A DNA stretch of 24,391 nt from a virus: positions 1-24,391 of IMG/VR virus record IMGVR_UViG_3300009084_000071, one strand, 5' to 3'. The notes beneath the pieces were generated by a model that was not told the DNA's origin, did not search any database, and saw nothing but the letters and a program-made list of their open reading frames with translations. The position numbers and the translations under genes are program-made. Positions within the stretch are counted from its first letter, which is position 1. Each line of letters opens with the position of its first letter. This document shows positions 15,836-23,028 of the stretch, piece by piece.

Positions 15836-16741
15836 TATCACGAAATACAAATGGCCGACAATCGAGACATAGATGGTTTTTTGCTTAGTTCTGACTGCTG
15901 GGAAATCCATTTGGGTTTTGGCATATCAGAACTGTATCGCTATTGGGAAGATTGCCGCCTACGTTCGGAGGGTTTTTCTTACGATGAACTCGGAATCGCC
16001 AAAAGGCGGCACGAACAACGACCGATTATAATTGATTCAGATGCGCACTTTGTGGAAGGCGCAACCATTTACCAACAATCAGAAACGCCGCTAAATTCTA
16101 TTGCCCTACTTAAATTATCGGGTGTGATGCGCTCCCAGGATGGAATTTCTACCCGTGGCATGGATTCGATGATCGGCGATTTAAGAGCCGCCTATTCCAA
16201 TTCAAATATAAAAGGGGTAATCATCGAAACAAACTCCGGAGGAGGGGAAAGCCTCGCCGGGACGATGTTGAAATCCGCGATAAGCGAAAGGAATAAACCC
16301 GTTGTAGGTTTTGGGCACATGGTCGCTTCGGCTGCATACCGGGCTTTGAGCGGGGCGGATGAGATAGGTTTGAGCGGAAACGGATCGGAAAGTGGAAGCA
16401 TAGGCACTATGATTTCGATGGACCGAAAAACCCTGGAAGATTATAAGGCTCGGTATATGGATTTTTATGGAGCTACCGCTCCTGAAAAGAACTCCGAATA
16501 TCGAAGCGCAGTACAGGGAATCTTCGAGGGGTTACAGGCAAGGGTGAACGAAAAAACTGTCCAGTTCCAAAACGAAATCCGGGATGAGAGAAATCTAAGG
16601 GGCGGTACTGCAAAAGTAGCAGAAACCCTCAACGGTGCAATGTACGCCGCCGAACAATCCAAAATCAGAGGATTAAGCGATTGGACCGGAAACATGAACT
16701 ACGCAATCAAAAGAGTTAACGCCTTACGGGCAAAATATTAA
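15833..16741 (+). CDS. Capsid maturation protease, S49/SppA-like
   Basis: 302 residues from the TTG at 15833; the ATG at 15851 (MADNRDIDG) is more likely if the upstream -7 element is real. The ClpP/crotonase-like S49 fold is clear: IKGVIIETNSGGGES at 127-140, then VASAAYRALSGADEI with the probable nucleophile S166 (S160 from the ATG), then GSESGSIGTMISM at 184-196. Phage S49 proteases cut scaffold and capsid precursors during head maturation. The adjacent scaffold candidate and major capsid gene are the expected partners. The first 80 residues are extra to the family core. Confidence 0.9.
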   Translation: MYHEIQMADNRDIDGFLLSSDCWEIHLGFGISELYRYWEDCRLRSEGFSYDELGIAKRRHEQRPIIIDSDAHFVEGATIYQQSETPLNSIALLKLSGVMRSQDGISTRGMDSMIGDLRAAYSNSNIKGVIIETNSGGGESLAGTMLKSAISERNKPVVGFGHMVASAAYRALSGADEIGLSGNGSESGSIGTMISMDRKTLEDYKARYMDFYGATAPEKNSEYRSAVQGIFEGLQARVNEKTVQFQNEIRDERNLRGGTAKVAETLNGAMYAAEQSKIRGLSDWTGNMNYAIKRVNALRAKY

Positions 16742-16745
16742 AAAA

Positions 16746-17255
16746 ATGTTTGACGCAAGCAAATCTAAACTTTTCGGTCCGATCATGGAAGCGCTTCGGG
16801 GTTTTTTCTCCCTTAGTGAAAGTGCGACCGAATCTGATATTCATAATGCTCTGGACGGACAAAAGCCATTATCCGAGCAACTATCTGATGCAAATAACGA
16901 GACCAAGTTTTTCGAAATATCGGAACGCTTCACGGCGCTGGAAACATCTTTTTCGGAAATGAAAACTGCAGGTGAAGCAAAAGACACCCTGATTTCGGAA
17001 ATGCAAGCCGAAATGGAATCCCTGAAATTGGCTGCCGATGATTCGATAAAAGCATTCGAAACAAAAAAGGTGGAATACGAAAATCAAATCAAAGTCCTGG
17101 CCGGTCAAAACGCCACGTTAAAAGCCGGAAAAAGTCAGGAACAAGACCAAGGTGGAGATGACCACGAAGCCGGTAAAAAAAGAGTGAACGATCAGGAAGT
17201 TATTGCGCTCGTTGACGGGCCTTTGAAAAAAATGCTCCAAACGAGCGCAAACTAA
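16746..17255 (+). CDS. Probable capsid scaffolding protein
   Basis: 169 residues, starting 4 bases after the protease stop. It is acidic and mostly helical; residues 50-125 form a coiled coil (FTALETSFSEMKTAGEAKDT and onward). A disordered acidic linker (SQEQDQGGDDHEAGKK) and a short C-terminal helix (VIALVDGPLKKMLQ) follow. Size, coiled coil and position between protease and capsid are typical of scaffolds, which organise the shell and are then removed by the protease. No sequence motif proves it. Confidence 0.7.
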   Translation: MFDASKSKLFGPIMEALRGFFSLSESATESDIHNALDGQKPLSEQLSDANNETKFFEISERFTALETSFSEMKTAGEAKDTLISEMQAEMESLKLAADDSIKAFETKKVEYENQIKVLAGQNATLKAGKSQEQDQGGDDHEAGKKRVNDQEVIALVDGPLKKMLQTSAN

Positions 17256-17273
17256 ACATTTAAAATTTACGCC

Positions 17274-18497
17274 ATGCCTATTCTTGAAGGTGGATTTAAT
17301 TTCAGTTCTAACAGCTTCGCAAACCGTATTGAGGTTCCTACGTCGGCTGCTATAACTATTTTTGATAATGTTGCCGTTTTACAGCGGGATCAATACGCAC
17401 GGGAACTTGGCCTTTATGGTGAAGTTGTTTTGGGCAGTGACCTGGAAGCAAAATTCATGTCTTTCAATACCCCCAAACACCTTTTAGGGCCGCGCACATC
17501 GTGTACCGTGTGGACACCAAAGGGAGGCTTGCGGCCTAACATTGAAAGTTTTCCTACATGCCCAGTAGAGTATGACGGAACTCAGTGCCCAGATGTTTTT
17601 TATGGAACCTGTTTTGAGAAATGGTTCGGGCCGGGGAATATGGTCCGCGACTTTACAGGCACGGCGGCAGGTCAGAAAATGTTTTCCCTGATGTTGATGA
17701 AGGTTTATCAAGGTCTTGGAAACTCGTTCTTTGACCTTTATAACTTCGCCAACCACCCGCTTATTTCCCAGGTGAACACCCTTGGCTCTTACGCGGTCGG
17801 CGTTCCCGAATGGGAGGACTACGTTGACCAAATGCTCGACAATGGCAACGGAAAGAACCTTTGCGCCGGACTTATCACCCAACTGGACGCGCTGAAAAAT
17901 TCCGGCGGTTACCCCAACTTGGCTTTGGACATTCCAGAATCCGACATTAACTTCACCACCGGAGCATACACGGGTGATATTATCGCCCTGCTTGATGAAA
18001 TTATCGCCGCTGCCGGCCCTGAACTTGAAACACAAATCAACAGCGGCGCGATGGTAAACGGTACGATGCGCTACCCCATCATCCTTGCTACCAAGGCGGA
18101 ATTTCAGGCATTGAAAAACTATTATAAATCAATGGCCCCGACCAATGAACTCGCATATCGGTACATGATCGAACTGTCAGACGGCACAACGAAATTAATG
18201 CCGAATGTTCTGTATTACGAAAACCTGCCGGTTGTTCGTTGGGATGCACACGCGTCTTTTGACGCCGTTACAGGTGCCCAAAGTCACCGCGTCGCCCTTG
18301 TTGCGCCTGGTGTTTTTGGGGTTCTTCACGACGTTTCCGATTTGAAGCAATGGGAAGGCATGGGTCTTGTCATTGAACAATCCAAAATCCTTCGGGATAA
18401 AGGACGAATTGATATGACCACTACATTCAGGTGGGGCGCGGCAATCGCCGATCCGAGGTTTATTGTGATGGCGTCCAAAATTCTTTTACCCGTCTAA
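17274..18497 (+). CDS. Major capsid protein
   Basis: 407 residues, preceded by an A/T-rich leader without a Shine-Dalgarno sequence. The length, the position after protease and scaffold, and the downstream portal support a major capsid protein of HK97-like fold. The sequence is mixed alpha/beta, with a long helix near residues 140-160 and a late strand-rich domain (PVVRWDAHASFDAVTGAQSH). The C-terminal DMTTTFRWGAAIADPRFIVM resembles the final strand of capsid proteins of Bacteroidota phages. It probably assembles as pentamers and hexamers around the scaffold. There is no obvious protease cut site. Confidence 0.85.
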   Translation: MPILEGGFNFSSNSFANRIEVPTSAAITIFDNVAVLQRDQYARELGLYGEVVLGSDLEAKFMSFNTPKHLLGPRTSCTVWTPKGGLRPNIESFPTCPVEYDGTQCPDVFYGTCFEKWFGPGNMVRDFTGTAAGQKMFSLMLMKVYQGLGNSFFDLYNFANHPLISQVNTLGSYAVGVPEWEDYVDQMLDNGNGKNLCAGLITQLDALKNSGGYPNLALDIPESDINFTTGAYTGDIIALLDEIIAAAGPELETQINSGAMVNGTMRYPIILATKAEFQALKNYYKSMAPTNELAYRYMIELSDGTTKLMPNVLYYENLPVVRWDAHASFDAVTGAQSHRVALVAPGVFGVLHDVSDLKQWEGMGLVIEQSKILRDKGRIDMTTTFRWGAAIADPRFIVMASKILLPV

Positions 18498-18507
18498 ATT
18501 CTAAATT

Positions 18508-19059
18508 ATGGCTTGCGGAATAACAGGTATTAATTCGGGAACAGCGTGCTTAGGAAACGAGGGCGGTATTGTAAGAAGTTACGCCGCCAAACTCGCAGAC
18601 ATTACGGCTGTGACATTAACGGGGAACGCGATAAGCAACTTTACAATGGCTACTACTGGTCTATGGAAAGCCTTCGTTTACGACCGTGACAATACCGCGA
18701 ATATCAACCAGGTAGGTTCCTTGAATAACAACAGATTCAGCGTAGAATTGACTACGTTCATGAAGTTCAAGGGGCTCGCACAGGCTTCGATAGACGCGGC
18801 CAATACGTCTAAGGATTGTTGTGATACGGTTTGGATTCACGTTTTAGGAAACGGCCTCAAAGTAGTTCAAGGCATAGAACTTGACGCATCCGTAACAGCG
18901 GGTTTTGTTCCTTCGAAGAATCGTTCTACTCGGATTGTTCCGACGATCAATTCGGACACCTCGGCAAACGAACTGAAAATGGAGTACAGCATAGCCGGTA
19001 ATCAGGACTCGTTTACGCCTTCCACAACTTTAACTGATACTGCAATACTCGCACTATAA
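18508..19059 (+). CDS. Probable major tail tube protein, or head decoration protein
   Basis: 183 residues, beginning MACGITGINSGTACLGNEGG. The MACGIT opening resembles small structural proteins next to capsid genes in Bacteroidota phages. It is beta-rich, with the central segment NNNRFSVELTTFMKFKGLAQ, a Cys pair in TSKDCCDTVWIHVLG, and a compact C-terminus. Size and strand pattern fit a tail tube subunit, but the position directly after the capsid also fits a decoration protein. If it is the tube protein, it is separated from the rest of the tail by the head genes. Its last base overlaps the next ATG. Confidence 0.6.
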   Translation: MACGITGINSGTACLGNEGGIVRSYAAKLADITAVTLTGNAISNFTMATTGLWKAFVYDRDNTANINQVGSLNNNRFSVELTTFMKFKGLAQASIDAANTSKDCCDTVWIHVLGNGLKVVQGIELDASVTAGFVPSKNRSTRIVPTINSDTSANELKMEYSIAGNQDSFTPSTTLTDTAILAL

Positions 19060-19307
19060 TGGAAGAAATTAAAGTTAAAGCAAAGAAAATCCGAATTAAG
19101 GCTGCGGCTGTTTACGAATTAGGCCCTACCCACGTCACTCAATTAGACGGCGTTTCGGTTTCGCTTACAAGCGAAGACGTCAAAGGAAGGAAAGAGGCAA
19201 ACAAATTTGGTCCGGGGGGTGATGTTATTTCCAGGGCCGCTACTCAGCCCCAACTCCGAAAACTTTACGACCAAGGCAATCCGTTACTCGAAGAAATTGA
19301 AGAATGA
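19059..19307 (+). CDS. Small hypothetical protein in the head module
   Basis: 82 residues, with ATG sharing one base with the previous stop and an ATGA overlap with the portal gene. The N-terminus is basic (KVKAKKIRIKAAAVYELG). The C-terminus ATQPQLRKLYDQGNPLLEEI looks like a short helix seen in small proteins near connector genes. No other motif is recognised. Coupling on both sides argues that it is expressed with the portal. Confidence 0.65.
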   Translation: MEEIKVKAKKIRIKAAAVYELGPTHVTQLDGVSVSLTSEDVKGRKEANKFGPGGDVISRAATQPQLRKLYDQGNPLLEEIEE

Positions 19308-20692
19308 GCGATATCACTACATGCTGCGATGAACCATCTTTGAACCTCAAAGAGCGGATACACCGTAACAGTAGTAACCGGGAAATAAAGTTCATTGACA
19401 CGATAAGAAATCCAATTCCTGATGAAATCCGTGACTCAAAGGATTTAAAAAAGTTTTTTCAGGATTGGAATTTGGTTCCTTACGCTGGCAGTACAATAGA
19501 ATCGGGGCAAAGTTTATTAGCGTGGTACCTGATGCTCGCTAAGTTGAGCTCTACGCACAACGCGTCTGTACAGAAGATGATTAAGTACGCTTTTGGGGGG
19601 AAGGCGATGTTTGTCAAGTTGCTGGACCCTGAATTTTCGGTACAAGACGAGGTTGCGGAATTGAACGTAAACGAACAGACCGTGTACCGGGATGCGATAA
19701 ACGAATTTTTCACATTTCAGGACGGGATAGGGAAATTTCACCGGGCGGTTGCTAAGTCTTACAAGGACACCGGAAACGCTTTTGTGGAATTGACTTTCAG
19801 CGAAACGTTAGGAGTGGGCAGGATTTTTGTAAGGGCCCACAGGATCACACACGTTTTATACGTCAACACTTTACCGGGTGAACCAAAAGAGGTTGCAATT
19901 TCCCCGGTTTGGACGGATGAATATCTGAAAAAGTACCCGGCAAGAAAAGTTGCCGTTTCTACAAAATACGCTTCGGTTTTCACGAAAACAAAAGAAGGAT
20001 TAAAAACGGTCTTTCATTTGAAAAACGGCGACAATACATGGTACGGGAGGCCCGATTCAGAAGGTTCCGACCTCTATAAAATGAGGGAAGTCCAGGATGC
20101 GATTTACCAAATCAAACAGGCAAACGCAAACTTCACGGGTCAGATTATCATTGAAGTAGAAGACGACGACCCGGAATTTTCAGCGGCGGTTGAAGATGAA
20201 AAATCTCAAACAGTAGGTTTTAATTCTTTCGCCGAAAGGATGGAACACAATTACACCCAAAAGGCAAACGAGCCTCAAAGTATCATGGTCACGGCAAGAC
20301 CTTACGGATCAAAGCCGATGTTTGTACATCAACTTTCACCGAATACGAATGAAAATTGGTACAAGGTGACAGGTGAAATATCGGAAAAGAAGATCGTAAT
20401 GGCACACGGGATCACATTGAGGTTCATGGGGTTCGATGTTTCTAACGGATTAGGGGGTGGCGATATGTTGTTGGCAGATTATGTTCTAAATAACGAGCCT
20501 GCCATAAATGATTTAAGGACGGAAGTAATAATGTTTACGAGCGAAATAATGAACGCCGGATGGGATTTGGTTGGCCGGGAAGAGTGGAAGAAAAATTCAG
20601 TAACCTTTGTAACCCCAATTCAATCACAAATAGACGCTTTCAAAAATGCTGATAACGCCGTACGAAGTACTAAAATACAGCCCGGCGGGTAA
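19304..20692 (+). CDS. Portal protein
   Basis: 462 residues, coupled by ATGA to the preceding gene. The portal fold is suggested by the N-terminal wing (SLLAWYLMLAKLSSTHNASV), the middle KNGDNTWYGRPDSEGSDLYK (the family Y-G-x-P motif), the following helical stem (MREVQDAIYQIKQANANFTG), and the C-terminal helical crown region. It forms the dodecameric gate through which the terminase packages DNA and to which the tail attaches. It follows the capsid gene instead of preceding it. It overlaps the next gene by 47 bases. Confidence 0.85.
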   Translation: MSDITTCCDEPSLNLKERIHRNSSNREIKFIDTIRNPIPDEIRDSKDLKKFFQDWNLVPYAGSTIESGQSLLAWYLMLAKLSSTHNASVQKMIKYAFGGKAMFVKLLDPEFSVQDEVAELNVNEQTVYRDAINEFFTFQDGIGKFHRAVAKSYKDTGNAFVELTFSETLGVGRIFVRAHRITHVLYVNTLPGEPKEVAISPVWTDEYLKKYPARKVAVSTKYASVFTKTKEGLKTVFHLKNGDNTWYGRPDSEGSDLYKMREVQDAIYQIKQANANFTGQIIIEVEDDDPEFSAAVEDEKSQTVGFNSFAERMEHNYTQKANEPQSIMVTARPYGSKPMFVHQLSPNTNENWYKVTGEISEKKIVMAHGITLRFMGFDVSNGLGGGDMLLADYVLNNEPAINDLRTEVIMFTSEIMNAGWDLVGREEWKKNSVTFVTPIQSQIDAFKNADNAVRSTKIQPGG

Positions 20693-21311
20693 GGACTACT
20701 CAACCAGGCAGTTTTGCGAACTCATACCGCAAATTGAGGAGGAGTTTGCACGCGATTGTTTGGGGAAAGAAAGGTACGATTACATGGTTGCCAGTCTGAC
20801 AGATGTTCCTTTTTCGGATGTTTGGGATTCTTGCAAAAGTTACTCCGTGGATGAGACGGTAATCAGGGAGGGTTGTACTTTTGTCTCGTTAATAAATGAC
20901 AACTTTTCAGACCCCTTGGATTCGGAAGATTGGAATTTGTTTGAAAGATTTACGACGGCAGGATCAAATCTTTTGTGGACAAGATATTTGAGGGTTATTT
21001 TAGCATACAAGGTTTATCTGAGTTCTCTTTTTGCGAACACTTGGATGCCAGGATCGGGGGGAGTTGTGGTTAACCAGGGGGATCAGACAGGATTTAGAAG
21101 CGGGAAAAAGGATGAGATAATCCAACTGAAAAGCGAGGCGATGTCAAATGTAGAAAGGATGACTGCAAATATGTTAAAGTGGTTGAAAGATTTTGGTGTT
21201 GAAAATTCCATTCCAGAACCCGATATTTGCGGAACGGCGTGTGCTACTCCAGGTAGGAGACAAAGACGCTGGGCATTTAGAAACGAATGGAATTACTCGA
21301 CAAAATACTAA
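20646..21311 (+). CDS. Probable head-tail connector protein
   Basis: 221 residues, overlapping the portal gene by 47 bases. The opening ITPYEVLKYSPAGKDYSTRQ and the following helix (FCELIPQIEEEFARDCLG) resemble DUF6712-type proteins of Bacteroidota phages, which I associate with a connector position. The middle is helical (LLWTRYLRVILAYKVYLSSL). Position after the portal fits a neck or adaptor protein that docks the tail. The family call is tentative. Confidence 0.6.
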   Translation: MLITPYEVLKYSPAGKDYSTRQFCELIPQIEEEFARDCLGKERYDYMVASLTDVPFSDVWDSCKSYSVDETVIREGCTFVSLINDNFSDPLDSEDWNLFERFTTAGSNLLWTRYLRVILAYKVYLSSLFANTWMPGSGGVVVNQGDQTGFRSGKKDEIIQLKSEAMSNVERMTANMLKWLKDFGVENSIPEPDICGTACATPGRRQRRWAFRNEWNYSTKY

Positions 21312-21589
21312 AAATGGCGGCCAATAAATTACTGGTCGAGGAATATGTTAAAAAAGAGGTTGCAGAGTGGAGGTACGGAGTTTGCGAAGGGTGTAATGTT
21401 TTTGACCCGACCGCAAAAAGGTGTAAGGCTTGCCGATGTTTTATGGAAGTCAAAACAAAATCAAAAATGAACTTTAATCCGGTCAAAATGAGATTCGAGA
21501 TCACGCACTGCCCGATGGGGAAATGGAATGACCTTGAAATAACAAACGAATACAGAAAAATTGACGGGCTGACGCCCATAACAAACTAA
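21287..21589 (+). CDS. Small Cys-rich, probably zinc-binding protein (DUF6171-like)
   Basis: 100 residues, overlapping the previous gene by 25 bases. Cysteines are arranged as CEGCNVFDPTAKRCKACRCF followed later by HCPMGKWND. This spacing (CxxC, C, CxC, then CP.GKW) matches small zinc proteins found in many Bacteroidota phages between connector and fibre genes. The N-terminal 35 residues are helical. Function is unknown; assembly or regulation are both possible. The ATG at 21311 is an alternative start. Confidence 0.7.
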   Translation: MELLDKILKMAANKLLVEEYVKKEVAEWRYGVCEGCNVFDPTAKRCKACRCFMEVKTKSKMNFNPVKMRFEITHCPMGKWNDLEITNEYRKIDGLTPITN

Positions 21590-21592
21590 ACT

Positions 21593-22306
21593 ATGTTCCG
21601 AAGAATTTTAAATCCAGATCAATCGGCAACCAATTTGCTGAAAATGTACCAGGGCGATTCGGGTTGTTGTGGCGATACGTTGCCTATCTGCCAATACACC
21701 GCTACCACTGTGACGGCGCAGAATATTGACACAATGATTATCGCCGTTGGTGGCGTGAATCGAACCCTGACTTTCCCTGCTGCCGTTGGCGCTGGCGCTT
21801 TGGCTGCTGTTGTTCAGGCGGCGATTCAAACGCTTATTGTGGCCCAAGGATACGAGGATGACGGCGTGGCTCCGAAGGGGGTTGTTGTGACCGCTGTTTC
21901 GACAAACCTTTCTATCGTAATTACAGGCGACGTCGTTCCTATATCTATCACAACGGCCACTCCTGCGATTTCGGCTTTTGATGCTGATTGTACGGTTGAA
22001 AATCAGTGTACCTACACGATTGAAAACTACGCCGGGGGGGCGACAAACTCGATGGTTATCAACGGCACTGCTTACGCCTTGGGTGCGATCACTCCGGGAA
22101 CGACAAGCGGCGCGACGGTTAAAACCGCAGTTGACGGGGCGTTCACATCCGCATTAATCACCACCGGAACGGTAGTTGTAACCCTTACCGGAAGCGGAGT
22201 GGGAACGCTGTACACTATCGCAATTCCAGGTTTGCCGAGCGACACAGAAATTACACTCGGTGGAAATTACCTTGGACGGGCATCATGCGTACAGGTATAC
22301 GTTTAA
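21593..22306 (+). CDS. Structural protein with two tandem Cys-led beta domains
   Basis: 237 residues. After a 30-residue N-terminus with CCGD, two similar domains follow: residues 33-125, opening CQYTATTVTAQ, and residues 139-224, opening CTYTIENYAGG. Each has a Gly/Thr/Val-rich beta pattern and an Ala-rich helix in its middle (AVVQAAIQTL and VKTAVDGAFT). The protein is low in charge and probably exposed on the particle. A head fibre, decoration or tail appendage role is likely, but I cannot choose. A run of 11 A spans the stop, and a strong terminator ends this transcript. Confidence 0.65.
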   Translation: MFRRILNPDQSATNLLKMYQGDSGCCGDTLPICQYTATTVTAQNIDTMIIAVGGVNRTLTFPAAVGAGALAAVVQAAIQTLIVAQGYEDDGVAPKGVVVTAVSTNLSIVITGDVVPISITTATPAISAFDADCTVENQCTYTIENYAGGATNSMVINGTAYALGAITPGTTSGATVKTAVDGAFTSALITTGTVVVTLTGSGVGTLYTIAIPGLPSDTEITLGGNYLGRASCVQVYV

Positions 22307-22327
22307 AAAAAAAAATATCAAACCATG

Positions 22328-22360
22328 AGCCGCCTTTGCCCGTTGCAAGGGCGGCTTTTT
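22328..22360 (+). terminator. Strong rho-independent terminator
   Basis: AGCCGCCTTT pairs with AAGGGCGGCT around a 9-base loop (one G-T pair), and the T tract runs 22356-22360. It lies in the 65-base gap after the tandem-domain gene. The next ATG is only 11 bases beyond the T tract. Confidence 0.88.
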
Positions 22361-22371
22361 AATTTCTAAAA

Positions 22372-23028
22372 ATGAAACAGATACTTTTTGCGCTTTTGGT
22401 TTTGTGTTCCCTTACTGCAAATTCGCAGTCTATTTCCCGGTGGTGGAATGTGCCCCTTTCTACGACCGTTCCTACTAAGGTTCCGCGTATCAATACTACT
22501 ACTGAAATGTGGTTTAAGGCCGGGGCGGGCGATTTATACACCTGGTCACGAACCGACCAGGCTTGGCAGAAAAATATAAATGAAGGAAACTTAGATGGTT
22601 TTTCCGCCTATGCTGAAATGTCCCTGGATAGTACGACGAGTACAATTTCTTTTGCTGCTACCACGGCGGCTCCAGTTGAAGGGCTTACCGCAGGTTTGAT
22701 GTCTGGATTTAGCATGCTCAGCGATTCTGGATTAACTTATACCGGAACGGGCGGCAGGTTTCTGATTCAATATTCCGCATCGCTGACTTTCGCCGAAGCC
22801 GCCAATGTTATTTCGGGGTGGCCGATTATTTCGGGTGTGAATAGAAACCGGGGTAAGTTCAGCCAAACTATTGTTTTGACAACTGATAGATCAACCGTTT
22901 CGGGCTCGGTTATTGTGAATCTTGTTACGGGGAATGTAATCAGATTTTTATGTGTACCGTCGGCGCACACCGGAACTGATATTCTTACATTAAATCAATT
23001 TCGATTGAATGTTACGCAACTTCGCTAA
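22372..23028 (+). CDS. Secreted or fibre protein with C1q-like C-terminal domain
   Basis: 218 residues. The start is fixed by a clear Sec signal peptide (MKQILFALLVLCSLTANSQS). LVLC lacks a small residue before Cys, so signal peptidase I is more likely than lipidation. Residues 30-75 are Trp-rich (SRWWNVPLS, then DLYTWSRTDQAWQKN). The C-terminal 130 residues look like a C1q/TNF-type jelly roll (GTGGRFLIQYSASLTF to DILTLNQFRLNV), a fold found in trimeric fibre tips. A receptor-binding or envelope role is likely. A signal peptide on a phage virion protein is unusual. The next gene overlaps by 20 bases in another frame. Confidence 0.7.
   Translation: MKQILFALLVLCSLTANSQSISRWWNVPLSTTVPTKVPRINTTTEMWFKAGAGDLYTWSRTDQAWQKNINEGNLDGFSAYAEMSLDSTTSTISFAATTAAPVEGLTAGLMSGFSMLSDSGLTYTGTGGRFLIQYSASLTFAEAANVISGWPIISGVNRNRGKFSQTIVLTTDRSTVSGSVIVNLVTGNVIRFLCVPSAHTGTDILTLNQFRLNVTQLR

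Noticed and set aside
22372-22410. Lipobox in the first signal-peptide fibre protein
   Set aside because: The residue before Cys is Leu (LVLC) rather than Gly, Ala or Ser, so lipidation is unlikely.
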